Below, one piece after another: positions 17,243 through 25,400 of a stretch of DNA of 64,000 nucleotides. Position 1 is the stretch's first letter. The number at the start of each line of letters is the position of its first letter. The stretch lies in NCBI RefSeq assembly GCF_003427025.1, contig NZ_QVAI01000001.1:620001-684000 (forward strand). Reading direction: 5' to 3'. A program made the translations under genes and the position numbers. The notes below the pieces were generated by a model. It saw nothing but the letters and a program-made list of their open reading frames with translations, ran no database searches and was not told the origin of the DNA. This stretch comes from Jiangella endophytica (GTDB taxonomy: Bacteria > Actinomycetota > Actinomycetes > Jiangellales > Jiangellaceae).

Positions 17243-19422
17243 CCAGCCAGTCCACGCCGGTGGAGCGCCGGGTCCTGCTCTACGGCGACGGGAACATCAA
17301 CCTCATCGACGGTTCGACCATCTGGCTGGTCTCCATGGCCCAGGTGCTCGCGCGGACGAACTCGCACGTCACGCTGCTGCTGAAGGCCCGTGTGGTGTCG
17401 CGGAAGATGCTCGAGCCGCTCGACGGCCTCGACAACGTCACCGTCGTCGACCCGTTCGAGGGCCTCGGCGACGCCGTGCCGCCGAACAAGCTGCTCTCGA
17501 TCGATGACGTCGCGCACCGCATCGTCGAGCTGGACCGCGGCCGCCGGTTCGACAAGATCATCGCGCGCGGCTTCGGCATCTGCAACGAGCTGGCCCGCAC
17601 CCGCGAGTTCGACGGCCGCCTGTGGCCCTACGTCATCGACCTCCCCGAGCCGGGCGCCGAGCCCACGCCGGAGCGGCTGCGCGACCTCGAGGAGATCGCG
17701 CTGTCCGCCGAGCGCATGCTGGTGCAGACCGAGGACTCCCGCTCCTACATGGAGTACCGGGTGCCCGCGTCGGCCGGGAAGTGCGTCGTCATCAACCCGA
17801 TGATCCCCGACGACCTCGGGCCGCTGCCCGGCCGGTCCGCCCCGTCCGCCGGACGACTGCAGGGCGTCTACGCCGGCAAGTTCGCCGAGGGCTGGAAGAC
17901 GCTGGAGCTGTGCGAGGTGCCCGGCCGGCTGGCCGAACGCGGCGTCCGGCTGTCGCTGTCGATGATCGGCGACAAGATCATGCACTCGGTCCGCACGCCC
18001 ACCTGGCGCGCCCGCATGAAGGCCGCGGTCACGACCAGCCCGGGCGTCGAGTGGGCCGGTGGGCTGTCCCGCGACGACGCCATGGCGTACTCCAAGACGG
18101 CCGACATCGGGTTCAGCTGGCGGGCGCAGGCGCTGGACTCCACCCACGAGCTGTCCACCAAGGTGCTGGAATACTGCGCCATGGGCGTGGCGCCGGTGGT
18201 CAACCGCATCGCCGCCCACGTCGAGCTGCTGGGCGAGGACTACCCGCTGTTCGTCGACTCCACGCTCGAGTCCGTGCTCGACGCGGTCGAGCGGGTGGCG
18301 CTCGACCCCGACCTGCTCGAGCAGGCGCGCAAGAAGGCGATGGACGCCATCGACCACTACCGCATGGCCAACACCGTCGAGCGCATCCACTCGGCGTTGC
18401 GGGCCTCCGAGGCGCGGCCCCGGGTGACCCTCGAGGGCGGCCGGCCGGTGCTGCTGGTCGGGGCCGACCTGTCGTCGTCGCGCGGCGTGCACGCCGTGCT
18501 GCACCAGACCGCCGGCGACGTCCGGGTGGCCGAGTGGGACCCGTCGCTGAAGGGCCAGGAGCAGGCCCGGTTCGACGAGCTGTCCGCGGCCGGCGTGGTC
18601 GTCGTCGAGGACGCCGGGCCTTATCTGCCGTGGGCCACCCGCCGCAAGCCTCCCGGCCAGCGGCTCGTCGCCCACGTCCGCGATCTGCGCTCCGACGAAC
18701 CGGCCCTGCGCGAGGCGCGGCTGGAGGAGATCGACGCGTTCGTGTTCCAGGCCGAGCCCGACCGCGCCGCGTTCGCCGCCGCGTTCGACGTCCCGGCCGA
18801 GCGGCTGCACCACGCGCCGGCCCCCGTCGACACCGCCTACCTCGACCGTCCCGGCCTGCCCGGTCGCCAGTTCCGCGTCGGCGTGCTCGACCTGCGTCCC
18901 GCCGCGGCCCGGCCGGACACCGCCGTCACCGCGCTGCGCGGCCTGCTCGCCGCCGACGACCGGTTCAGCCTGCACGTCCGCGACGACCTCCCCTGGGAGG
19001 TCGCGGACCTGCGCGAGGACCAGCTGGAACGCGACTACTACCAGGCGCTGCTCTCCGGTCTGGCCGCCGAGCCCGCCGTCGCGGCGCGCATCGCGTTCGA
19101 GCGGCCCGAGGCCGACCTGCCCACCTGGTACCGGAAGATCGGCTGGCTCCTGGTCCCGCGACGTCGCGGCAGCCTCGACCCGCGTGTCTTCGGGGCACAG
19201 GCGTGCGGCGTGGTGGTGCGCACCCCGGCCGAGCCGGGCGCGGCCGACCTGTACGGCGACGACGCTCCGTACGACTCGCTGGACGCGCTGGTCCACTCCA
19301 TCGCCGCCTCCACCGACCCGGCCGAGTTCGCCAAGCTCAGCGCGGCGGCGCGGCTGCGGGCGGGCGCCCACGACCTCGCCGCCGGTGGTGCGGCCTGGTC
19401 GGCCGCGCTGACCGGGAAATGA
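17239..19422 (+). CDS. Large two-domain glycosyltransferase
   Basis: A 727-residue cytoplasmic protein. Residues about 10-400 form a GT-B glycosyltransferase: VLLYGDGNINLIDGSTIW opens it, ARGFGICNELA and VIDLPEPG lie in the N-terminal domain, GVYAGKFAEGWKTLELCEVP starts the donor domain, and HELSTKVLEYCAMGVAPVV is the acidic family-4 signature. Residues about 410-725 look like a second, degenerate GT-B module (VLLVGADLSSSRG, VAHVRDLRSD, APAPVDTAYLD, WYRKIGWLLVPRR) with no obvious acidic motif. The ATG overlaps the upstream stop by ATGA. It ends 20 bp before a perfect 38-bp palindrome. Coupled to wecC, it is a candidate ManNAcA transferase; that is inference. Confidence 0.82.
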   Translation: MTSQSTPVERRVLLYGDGNINLIDGSTIWLVSMAQVLARTNSHVTLLLKARVVSRKMLEPLDGLDNVTVVDPFEGLGDAVPPNKLLSIDDVAHRIVELDRGRRFDKIIARGFGICNELARTREFDGRLWPYVIDLPEPGAEPTPERLRDLEEIALSAERMLVQTEDSRSYMEYRVPASAGKCVVINPMIPDDLGPLPGRSAPSAGRLQGVYAGKFAEGWKTLELCEVPGRLAERGVRLSLSMIGDKIMHSVRTPTWRARMKAAVTTSPGVEWAGGLSRDDAMAYSKTADIGFSWRAQALDSTHELSTKVLEYCAMGVAPVVNRIAAHVELLGEDYPLFVDSTLESVLDAVERVALDPDLLEQARKKAMDAIDHYRMANTVERIHSALRASEARPRVTLEGGRPVLLVGADLSSSRGVHAVLHQTAGDVRVAEWDPSLKGQEQARFDELSAAGVVVVEDAGPYLPWATRRKPPGQRLVAHVRDLRSDEPALREARLEEIDAFVFQAEPDRAAFAAAFDVPAERLHHAPAPVDTAYLDRPGLPGRQFRVGVLDLRPAAARPDTAVTALRGLLAADDRFSLHVRDDLPWEVADLREDQLERDYYQALLSGLAAEPAVAARIAFERPEADLPTWYRKIGWLLVPRRRGSLDPRVFGAQACGVVVRTPAEPGAADLYGDDAPYDSLDALVHSIAASTDPAEFAKLSAAARLRAGAHDLAAGGAAWSAALTGK

Positions 19423-19441
19423 TCACGTGAAGTAGGGGTCT

Positions 19442-19479
19442 TCCCGCTTCACCGGGCATGCATGCCCGGTGAAGCGGGA
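19442..19479. terminator. Perfect 38-bp palindrome between convergent genes (family B core, copy B5)
   Basis: The two 19-base halves, TCCCGCTTCACCGGGCATG and its exact reverse complement, meet at GCATGCATGC. It is the core of the family B repeat (the GAGAACGCC block follows) without its flanks. It lies 20 bp after the glycosyltransferase stop and 22 bp before the wecB stop, so it can act as a bidirectional terminator. There is no T-tract. Confidence 0.8.
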
Positions 19480-19501
19480 GAACGCCTTGGGGGACGCCCC
19501 G

Positions 19502-20644
19502 TCAGCCGGCGAAGTCCGGGAGCCGGCTGCCCAGGCCGAACAGGGCCCGGACGGCGGCGACGGAACGGGCGGTGGCGTGGCCGTCGCCGTAGGGATTGAC
19601 GGCGTGCGCCATGGCCGCGTAGGCCGCCTCGTCGCGGTAGAGCCGGTCGACCTCCTTGACGACACGGTTCTCGTCGGTGCCGATGAGGCGGACGGTGCCG
19701 GCCTCGACCGCCTCGGGGCGCTCGGTGTTGTCGCGCATGACCAGCACCGGCTTGCCCAGGCTGGGCGCCTCCTCCTGGATGCCGCCGGAGTCGGTGAGGA
19801 CGATGCGCGCGGCCGCGAGGACGGTGGCGAACTCCGCGTAGGACAGCGGCTCGGTGATGACGACGTTCGGCCGGCCGGCCAGCATGGGCACCAGCGCCTC
19901 GCGGACCACCGGGTTGCGGTGCACCGGCAGCACCACCGTGAGCTCCGGGTGCGCCGTGCTGATGCGGGCCAGCGCCCGGCCCACGCCGGCCATGGCCGCG
20001 CCCCAGCTCTCCCGGCGGTGGCTGGTGACCAGCAGGATCGGCGCGCCCGACGCGACCAGCCCTGCCAGGTGCGGGTCGGACGGCGGCACCGGGCGGGCGG
20101 CGGTGGCGAGCAGCGCGTCGATGACGGTGTTGCCGGTGACGACGACGGTGTCCGGGTCGATGCCTTCGCGCAGCAGGTTGGCCCGGCTGCGTGCCGTCGG
20201 CGCGAGGTGCAGGGCGGTGAGCTGCGAGGTGAGGCGGCGGTTCGCCTCCTCGGGGAAGGGAGCGGCGAGGTCGCCGGAACGCAGCCCGGCCTCGACGTGG
20301 ATCACGGGGACGCTGCGGTAGAACGCCGCCAGCGCGGCCGCCGTCGAGGTCGTGGTGTCGCCCTGGACGACGACCGCGTGCGGGGCCTCCTCGGCGAGAA
20401 CCGGGTCGAAGCGCTCCATGATGCGCGCGGTGATGCCGGCCAGCGTCTGCCCCGGCTGGATGATGTCGAGATCGTGCCGCGGGACGATCCCGAAGAGGTC
20501 GTTGACCTGGTCGAGCATCTCGCGGTGCTGGCCGGTGACGACGGGTACCGACGTGATGCCGGGCTCGGCGGCGAGCGCCTCGAGCACCGGCGCGAGCTTG
20601 ATCGCCTCGGGTCGCGTCCCGTAGACGGTCATGATCTTCAGCAC
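19502..20644 (-). CDS. wecB: UDP-N-acetylglucosamine 2-epimerase, non-hydrolysing
   Basis: A 380-residue epimerase with the classical WecB/MnaA motifs: MTVYGTRPEAIKLAPVL at the start, VTGQHREMLDQV, VQGDTTTSTAAALAAFY, HVEAGLRSGD, PEEANRRL, TSHRRESWG, TDSGGIQEEAPSLGKPVLV and RDNTERPEAVEAG. It converts UDP-GlcNAc to UDP-ManNAc, feeding WecC. I used GTG at 20644, which has AGAGGT eight bases upstream and fits the usual length; an ATG four codons later is possible. It is on the strand opposite to wecC and convergent with that operon, and divergent from the methyltransferase gene at 20808. Confidence 0.93.
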   Translation of the reverse strand: MLKIMTVYGTRPEAIKLAPVLEALAAEPGITSVPVVTGQHREMLDQVNDLFGIVPRHDLDIIQPGQTLAGITARIMERFDPVLAEEAPHAVVVQGDTTTSTAAALAAFYRSVPVIHVEAGLRSGDLAAPFPEEANRRLTSQLTALHLAPTARSRANLLREGIDPDTVVVTGNTVIDALLATAARPVPPSDPHLAGLVASGAPILLVTSHRRESWGAAMAGVGRALARISTAHPELTVVLPVHRNPVVREALVPMLAGRPNVVITEPLSYAEFATVLAAARIVLTDSGGIQEEAPSLGKPVLVMRDNTERPEAVEAGTVRLIGTDENRVVKEVDRLYRDEAAYAAMAHAVNPYGDGHATARSVAAVRALFGLGSRLPDFAG

Positions 20645-20807
20645 GGGTGATACCTCTGTTCGGTGGGCCGTGGGGGAGCCGCACCCACGGTAGACGGTGC
20701 CCGATGCGCAGGTGCCGCGAGGCCCTGGCGGAAACGGGCGGATTCGGCGCTAAGCTGTGGTCTTTTCCGCCCGGCGGTCGGGTGGACGAGTGCCTGGATG
20801 GTGACCT

Positions 20808-21863
20808 ATGGCTACGGTGCCGGTGCGCAAGGTGGCGCTGGTCGTCGGCGCTGCGGCGGCCGCCGCGTCGCTCGTCACGCTGGGCGTGGTGCTGGCCGGT
20901 GAGATCGCGGTGTCGCAGGGTCTGCTGCTGGTCGTCGCGTTCGGGCTGACCGCCGCGGTCGCCGTCCTCGGCGCGCTGGTGGTGCAGCTCAAGCGCAGTG
21001 TGTCGGCGGTCGCGGCGCGGCACACCCGGCAGTTGTCCGAACTGCACCAGACGCTGCGTGGCACCCTGGCGGTGAACGCCGAGACCGCGCGGGCGCAGGG
21101 GCGGGCGCTGGACGCCGCCGTCGATCAGATCGCCGCCCGGCTGGAGCCGCCGATCACCGCCACCGGGAAGCGGCTGGACGAGGTCGGCGCCGACGTCGCG
21201 GCCGGCCGCTGGGACACCGCCCAGACGTACTGGCAGATCGAGGCGCTGCTCGATCTGCGCACCATGCTGCAGCCGCGGGCCCTGATGCCACCGCTGCGCG
21301 ACTGGGCCGCGTCGCCCGACGTGCTGCGCTGGCTGGCCGAGTACGTGCTCTCCCGCCGCCCGGAACTGATCGTCGAGTGCGGCAGCGGCGCGTCCAGCCT
21401 GGTCCTGGGCTACGCCGCGCAGAAGGCCGGCCGCGGACGAGTGGTCGCGCTCGAGCACGACGCCGCGTTCGCCGAGGTCAGCGCCCGGCGAGTGGCCGAC
21501 CACGGGCTGCAGGACGTCGTCGAGGTGCGGCACGCGCCGCTGGCGCCGTGGGCCGGCCCCGACGAGCGCGACTGGAACTGGTACGACCTCGACTCCGTGA
21601 AGGACCTCGACGGCATCGGCCTGGTGTTCGTCGACGGCCCGCCGGCCGGTACCGGCCCGCTGGCCCGCTATCCGGCGCTGCCGGTGCTGCTGCCGCACTG
21701 CGCCGACGAGGTGACGTTCGTCCTCGACGACACCATCCGGCCCGACGAGGTCGAGGTCAGCGGCCGCTGGCTGCAGGAGCGGCCGGAGTTCGTCCGCCAG
21801 CAGCTGCGCGCCGACAAGGGCATGCACGTCCTGACCCGTCGTCCGGGCGACACCCCCGCCTGA
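20808..21863 (+). CDS. Membrane-anchored class I methyltransferase (paralogue 1 of 3)
   Basis: A 351-residue protein with an unusual layout shared with the products of 56067-57110 and 60585-61775. Two hydrophobic segments (about 8-30 and 38-60) anchor it; residues about 65-145 look like a coiled coil; a Rossmann methyltransferase domain follows. ELIVECGSGASSLVLG is the SAM-binding loop, GRVVALEHD holds the acidic residue that binds the ribose, VFVDGPPAGTG is the usual strand-4 motif and FVLDDTIRPDE follows. The domain resembles Methyltransf_24 enzymes, which methylate small molecules or sugars. The catalytic part would face the cytoplasm. A strong hairpin follows the stop codon. Substrate unknown; O-methylation of a lipid-linked glycan is a reasonable guess. 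Confidence 0.8.
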   Translation: MATVPVRKVALVVGAAAAAASLVTLGVVLAGEIAVSQGLLLVVAFGLTAAVAVLGALVVQLKRSVSAVAARHTRQLSELHQTLRGTLAVNAETARAQGRALDAAVDQIAARLEPPITATGKRLDEVGADVAAGRWDTAQTYWQIEALLDLRTMLQPRALMPPLRDWAASPDVLRWLAEYVLSRRPELIVECGSGASSLVLGYAAQKAGRGRVVALEHDAAFAEVSARRVADHGLQDVVEVRHAPLAPWAGPDERDWNWYDLDSVKDLDGIGLVFVDGPPAGTGPLARYPALPVLLPHCADEVTFVLDDTIRPDEVEVSGRWLQERPEFVRQQLRADKGMHVLTRRPGDTPA

Positions 21864-21877
21864 ATCGGCACGTCCCG

Positions 21878-21905
21878 CTCCCCGCGACCGCCCGGTCGCG
21901 GGGAG
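21878..21905 (+). terminator. Hairpin terminator after the methyltransferase gene
   Basis: CTCCCCGCGACC, loop GCCC, GGTCGCGGGGAG: a perfect 12-bp stem starting 15 bp after the stop codon. It separates the methyltransferase from the amidase gene. No T-tract, as is common in GC-rich actinobacteria. Confidence 0.75.
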
Positions 21906-21993
21906 ATTCGTCTGCGCATTCGGCTTGTGGATACTCCCGAGACGTATGAGACTGCTGTTACTAGTGTGTCGGGGGATTCTGCTGGGGTGCGTC

Positions 21994-24000
21994 ATGTTTC
22001 ACACGAGAGCTTCGCGAACGGGGGTCGGGCTCGTCGTCGCCACGGCGCTGGCCTTACCGGGTCTGGCGCCGCCGTCGGCCGCGGCCGAGCCACCATCGGA
22101 CGCCGTCATGCCGGAGACTGAGCCGGACGGCACACCACTGCGCGGCGCGGAGCCGGTTCCGGCCGACGCCTTCGCACCGGCCGAGTCCACTCCGCCGGCC
22201 GACGCGCCACTCGTGCGGGCCGCGCCCGCCCCGGCCGACGCCGGCCTGCAGACCGTCCCGCTCGTGCCCGCGTCCTCGGATAGCGCCCGGCTGGGCTCGA
22301 CGGCCGTCCGCACCGGCGCGCTGGACGTCGAGCCGTTCCAGGCCGTAGGTGTCACCTGGGCCGGAGCCGCCGACCTGCAGGCCTGGGTCCGAGTGCGCGC
22401 CGACGGCGACGCCGACTGGTCGCCCTGGTACGAGCTGCCCGGCGACGACGAGCACGCACCCGAGCCGGGCACCGCCGAGGCGGCCGCCGGCATCCGCGGC
22501 GGCACCGACCCGCTGCTGGTGCCGTCGTCGGACGCGGTCGAGGTCACCGTGTCCGCGGCCGACGGGGCGGTGCTGCCGCGCGACCTGCGGCTGGATCTCG
22601 TCGATCCGGGTGCGGACCCCGCGTCGGCGGCGAGCGCCCCCGAGGCGATGGCGACCGAGGTCCGGGCCGGCCAGCCGACCATCCGCAGCCGCGCGCAGTG
22701 GGGCGCCGACGAGAGCCTGCGTGCCGACCCGCCGGAGTACGGCGAGGTGCACGGCGCGTTCGTCCACCACACCGTCAGCGCCAACGCCTACGCCGCCACC
22801 GACGTCCCGAGCATGATCCGGTCGATCTACAGCTTCCACGTGCGCTCGCGCGGCTGGAACGACATCGGCTACAACTTCATCGTCGACCGGTTCGGCCGCC
22901 TGTGGGAGGGCCGCTACGGCGGCATCGCCCGGGCCGTCACAGGTGCTCACACGCAGGGGTACAACGACGACGCGTTCGCCGTCTCCGCGCTGGGGAACTA
23001 CGACACCATGGTGCCGAGCAACGCGCTGCTCCGGGCCGTCAGCAGCCTGATCGGCTGGAAGTTCGGCGTGCACGGGGTGAATCCGCTGCGGGCCGCGATC
23101 TACGACGGCGAGCGCTGGACGCCGATCGCCGGGCACCGGGACGCCGCCGCGACCGCCTGCCCCGGGGCACAGCTGTACTCGAGGCTGAGCCTGATCCGGG
23201 CCGGCACCCTGCGTTCCATGGGCATCGGCGGCGACGCCACCGGCGGCCGCGACGTCGACAGCGCCAGCTTCGGCGACATCGTGGCGCGCCAGCGCAGCAG
23301 TGGCTCGCTCTGGCTGTGGCCCGGCCGCTGGGGCGGCGGGTTCGGCTCACCGGTGTCCATCGGCACCGGGTGGCAGGCCATGGACGTCAAGCTGCTGCCC
23401 GGCGACCTCAACGGCGACGGCCACGACGACGTGCTGGCGCGCCGTCGCACCGACGGCACCATGTGGTTCTACCCGGGACTCGACGGCGGACGGCTCGGCC
23501 GCGGCGTCCGGCTGGGCGCCGGCTGGGCGGTGTACGACGCGTTCGCCGCCGTCGGCGACTGGAACGGCGACGGCCGGCCGGACATCGTCGCCCGGCACCG
23601 CAACGGCGGGCTGGTGCTCTTCGCCGGCAACGGCAAGGGCGGGCTGCTCAGCGGCCGGACCATCGGCACCGGCTGGCAGGCGATGACCGCGCTCGTCGGG
23701 CCGGGCGACTGGAACGGTGACGGCGCGCCGGACGTCATCGCCCGCCGCGGCGACGGCGCGCTGATGCTCTATCCGGGCAACGGCAGCGGCGGATTCGGCT
23801 CGCCGCGGCGGATCGGGTCCGGCTGGAACGGCATGGCCGGCATCACCGGCGGCGCCGACGTCACCGGCGACGGCGTGGTCGACCTGCTGGCCTGGACGTC
23901 CGGCGGCGTGCTGTACGCCTATCCCGGCGACGGGCGGGGCGGTTTCCTGCCGCGGGTGCAGTACGGCGGCGGCTGGAACGCTTTCGACCTGCGCAGCTGA
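21994..24000 (+). CDS. Secreted zinc N-acetylmuramoyl-L-alanine amidase (PGRP/amidase_2) with FG-GAP repeats
   Basis: A 668-residue exported protein. With ATG at 21994, the N-terminus HTRASRTG, a hydrophobic stretch and PPSAAAEPP form a signal peptide; an ATG at 21946 would add a second hydrophobic run and is less likely. Residues about 30-230 are an acidic, Ala/Pro-rich region with a beta-rich module. The amidase domain (about 231-405) begins RSRAQWGADESL and has the zinc ligands: His in FVHHTV (near 257), His in IAGHRDA (near 381) and Cys in TACPGAQ (near 389). Four FG-GAP/VCBS calcium-loop repeats follow (DLNGDGHDD, DWNGDGRPD, DWNGDGAPD, DVTGDGVVD). It cleaves the bond between muramic acid and L-Ala in peptidoglycan. 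The SpoIID gene begins two bases after its stop. Confidence 0.9.
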   Translation: MFHTRASRTGVGLVVATALALPGLAPPSAAAEPPSDAVMPETEPDGTPLRGAEPVPADAFAPAESTPPADAPLVRAAPAPADAGLQTVPLVPASSDSARLGSTAVRTGALDVEPFQAVGVTWAGAADLQAWVRVRADGDADWSPWYELPGDDEHAPEPGTAEAAAGIRGGTDPLLVPSSDAVEVTVSAADGAVLPRDLRLDLVDPGADPASAASAPEAMATEVRAGQPTIRSRAQWGADESLRADPPEYGEVHGAFVHHTVSANAYAATDVPSMIRSIYSFHVRSRGWNDIGYNFIVDRFGRLWEGRYGGIARAVTGAHTQGYNDDAFAVSALGNYDTMVPSNALLRAVSSLIGWKFGVHGVNPLRAAIYDGERWTPIAGHRDAAATACPGAQLYSRLSLIRAGTLRSMGIGGDATGGRDVDSASFGDIVARQRSSGSLWLWPGRWGGGFGSPVSIGTGWQAMDVKLLPGDLNGDGHDDVLARRRTDGTMWFYPGLDGGRLGRGVRLGAGWAVYDAFAAVGDWNGDGRPDIVARHRNGGLVLFAGNGKGGLLSGRTIGTGWQAMTALVGPGDWNGDGAPDVIARRGDGALMLYPGNGSGGFGSPRRIGSGWNGMAGITGGADVTGDGVVDLLAWTSGGVLYAYPGDGRGGFLPRVQYGGGWNAFDLRS

Positions 24001-24001
24001 G

Positions 24002-25228
24002 ATGAGCCGGAGCCGAGCGGCCTGGGCCGCGGTGGCGGTGCTGCTGGCGGCACTCGTCCCGGCGGCGCCGGCGGCGGCCGCGGAGGTCGTCACCCTGCCG
24101 TCGTCGGGCGAGGTCGCCATCGAGGGCCGCGGGTTCGGCCACGGCCGCGGCATGTCGCAGTGGGGCGCGTACGGCGCCGCCGTCAGCGGCCTGTCCTACG
24201 AGCGCATCCTCGCCCACTACTACCGCGGCGCCGAGCTCGTCACCCGCGACGACATCCAGCTGCGGGTCCGCGTCACCGCCGACACCGACGACCAGACGTG
24301 GGTGCTGCACACGGCCGGGACGGCGGCGGCCGCGGGCGACGGCGCGGCGCAGACGTTGCCGTCGTCGCTGGGTGGCCGGCCGGTCACGGCGTGGCGGGTG
24401 CTGGCCGGCCGGTCCGGCCTGGTCCTGCAGGGCTACGCCCGCGAGTGGTACCCGGTGTCGCTCGGCGCGGCCGCCGCCCGCGGCCCGATCCGGTTCACGT
24501 CGCCCACCGGTGTCGTGCGGCTCATGCTCGGCCCGACGCATCGCGAGTACCGCGGCGCCGTCGAGGCGGTCGCCGTCGCCCCCGGAGTCGGCACCCGCGT
24601 CGTGACGTCGCTCGAGGCGTACCTGCGCAGCGTCGTGCCGGCCGAGATGCCGGCGTCCTGGCCGGCGGCGGCCGTGCGCGCGCAGGCCGTCGCGGCACGC
24701 AGCTACGCGCGCTGGCAGCGCACCGAGGAACCCGGCGGCTGGTACGACACCTGCGACAGCACCCGCTGCCAGGTCTTCAACGGCGTCGCCGACTACACCG
24801 CCGCGGGAGCGCTCGTGCGCCGGTACGAGCACCCGGACAGCGACGCCGCCGTCGCGGCGACCGCGGGCCGGCTGCTCGTCCACGCCGGGATCCCGGTGTT
24901 CGCCCAGTTCGGTTCGGCGAACGGCGGCTGGACGGTGCGCGGCAGCAGGCCGTACCTGCAGGCGTTCGAGGACCCGTACGACGGCGTGGTGTCCGGCTCG
25001 CCGCACACCTGGCGCTCGTCGTTCTCCGCCGCCGACGTCGCGGCCGCCTTCCCCCGCGTGGGCCGTCCGTCCGCCGTCACCGTCACCGCGCGCGACGGCC
25101 TGGGCGCCTGGGGCGGGCGCGTCGCGGCCGTGGAGATCCGCGGCAGCGCCGGCTCCGCCGAGGTGACGGGCGAGCAGTTCCGCATCGCGCTGGGCCTGCG
25201 CAGCGCCTGGTGGCGCGTCGCAGGCTGA
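24002..25228 (+). CDS. Secreted SpoIID/LytB-domain protein
   Basis: A 408-residue exported protein. A signal peptide (about 1-27, ending PAAPAAAAE) is followed by IEGRGFGHGRGMSQWGAYGA, a strongly conserved SpoIID motif, and by SLEAYLRSVVPAEMP and AVRAQAVAARSYA (about 200-240), the core of the domain. CDSTRCQVFNG has a cysteine pair and SANGGWT is the downstream motif. In Bacillus, SpoIID is a lytic transglycosylase that acts on glycan strands already trimmed by an amidase. Here the gene directly follows an amidase gene (two-base gap), so an amidase-transglycosylase pair acting on the wall is likely. It is not a sporulation marker in actinobacteria. Confidence 0.9.
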   Translation: MSRSRAAWAAVAVLLAALVPAAPAAAAEVVTLPSSGEVAIEGRGFGHGRGMSQWGAYGAAVSGLSYERILAHYYRGAELVTRDDIQLRVRVTADTDDQTWVLHTAGTAAAAGDGAAQTLPSSLGGRPVTAWRVLAGRSGLVLQGYAREWYPVSLGAAAARGPIRFTSPTGVVRLMLGPTHREYRGAVEAVAVAPGVGTRVVTSLEAYLRSVVPAEMPASWPAAAVRAQAVAARSYARWQRTEEPGGWYDTCDSTRCQVFNGVADYTAAGALVRRYEHPDSDAAVAATAGRLLVHAGIPVFAQFGSANGGWTVRGSRPYLQAFEDPYDGVVSGSPHTWRSSFSAADVAAAFPRVGRPSAVTVTARDGLGAWGGRVAAVEIRGSAGSAEVTGEQFRIALGLRSAWWRVAG

Positions 25229-25400
25229 CGCCGTCGCGGTGGCCCGCCGAGCAGGTCGATGATCTGCCGGCGCCGTGATGTCGCAGGCGGTTGCTATGGT
25301 GTTTCGAGTCGGAAGCCGCCGCTTCCCAACCCCCTGAATTGGTGTTCCAGTCCATGGACGCCGCAGGGCAGCCGAAAGGTTGCACGGGGGGAGGGACGCC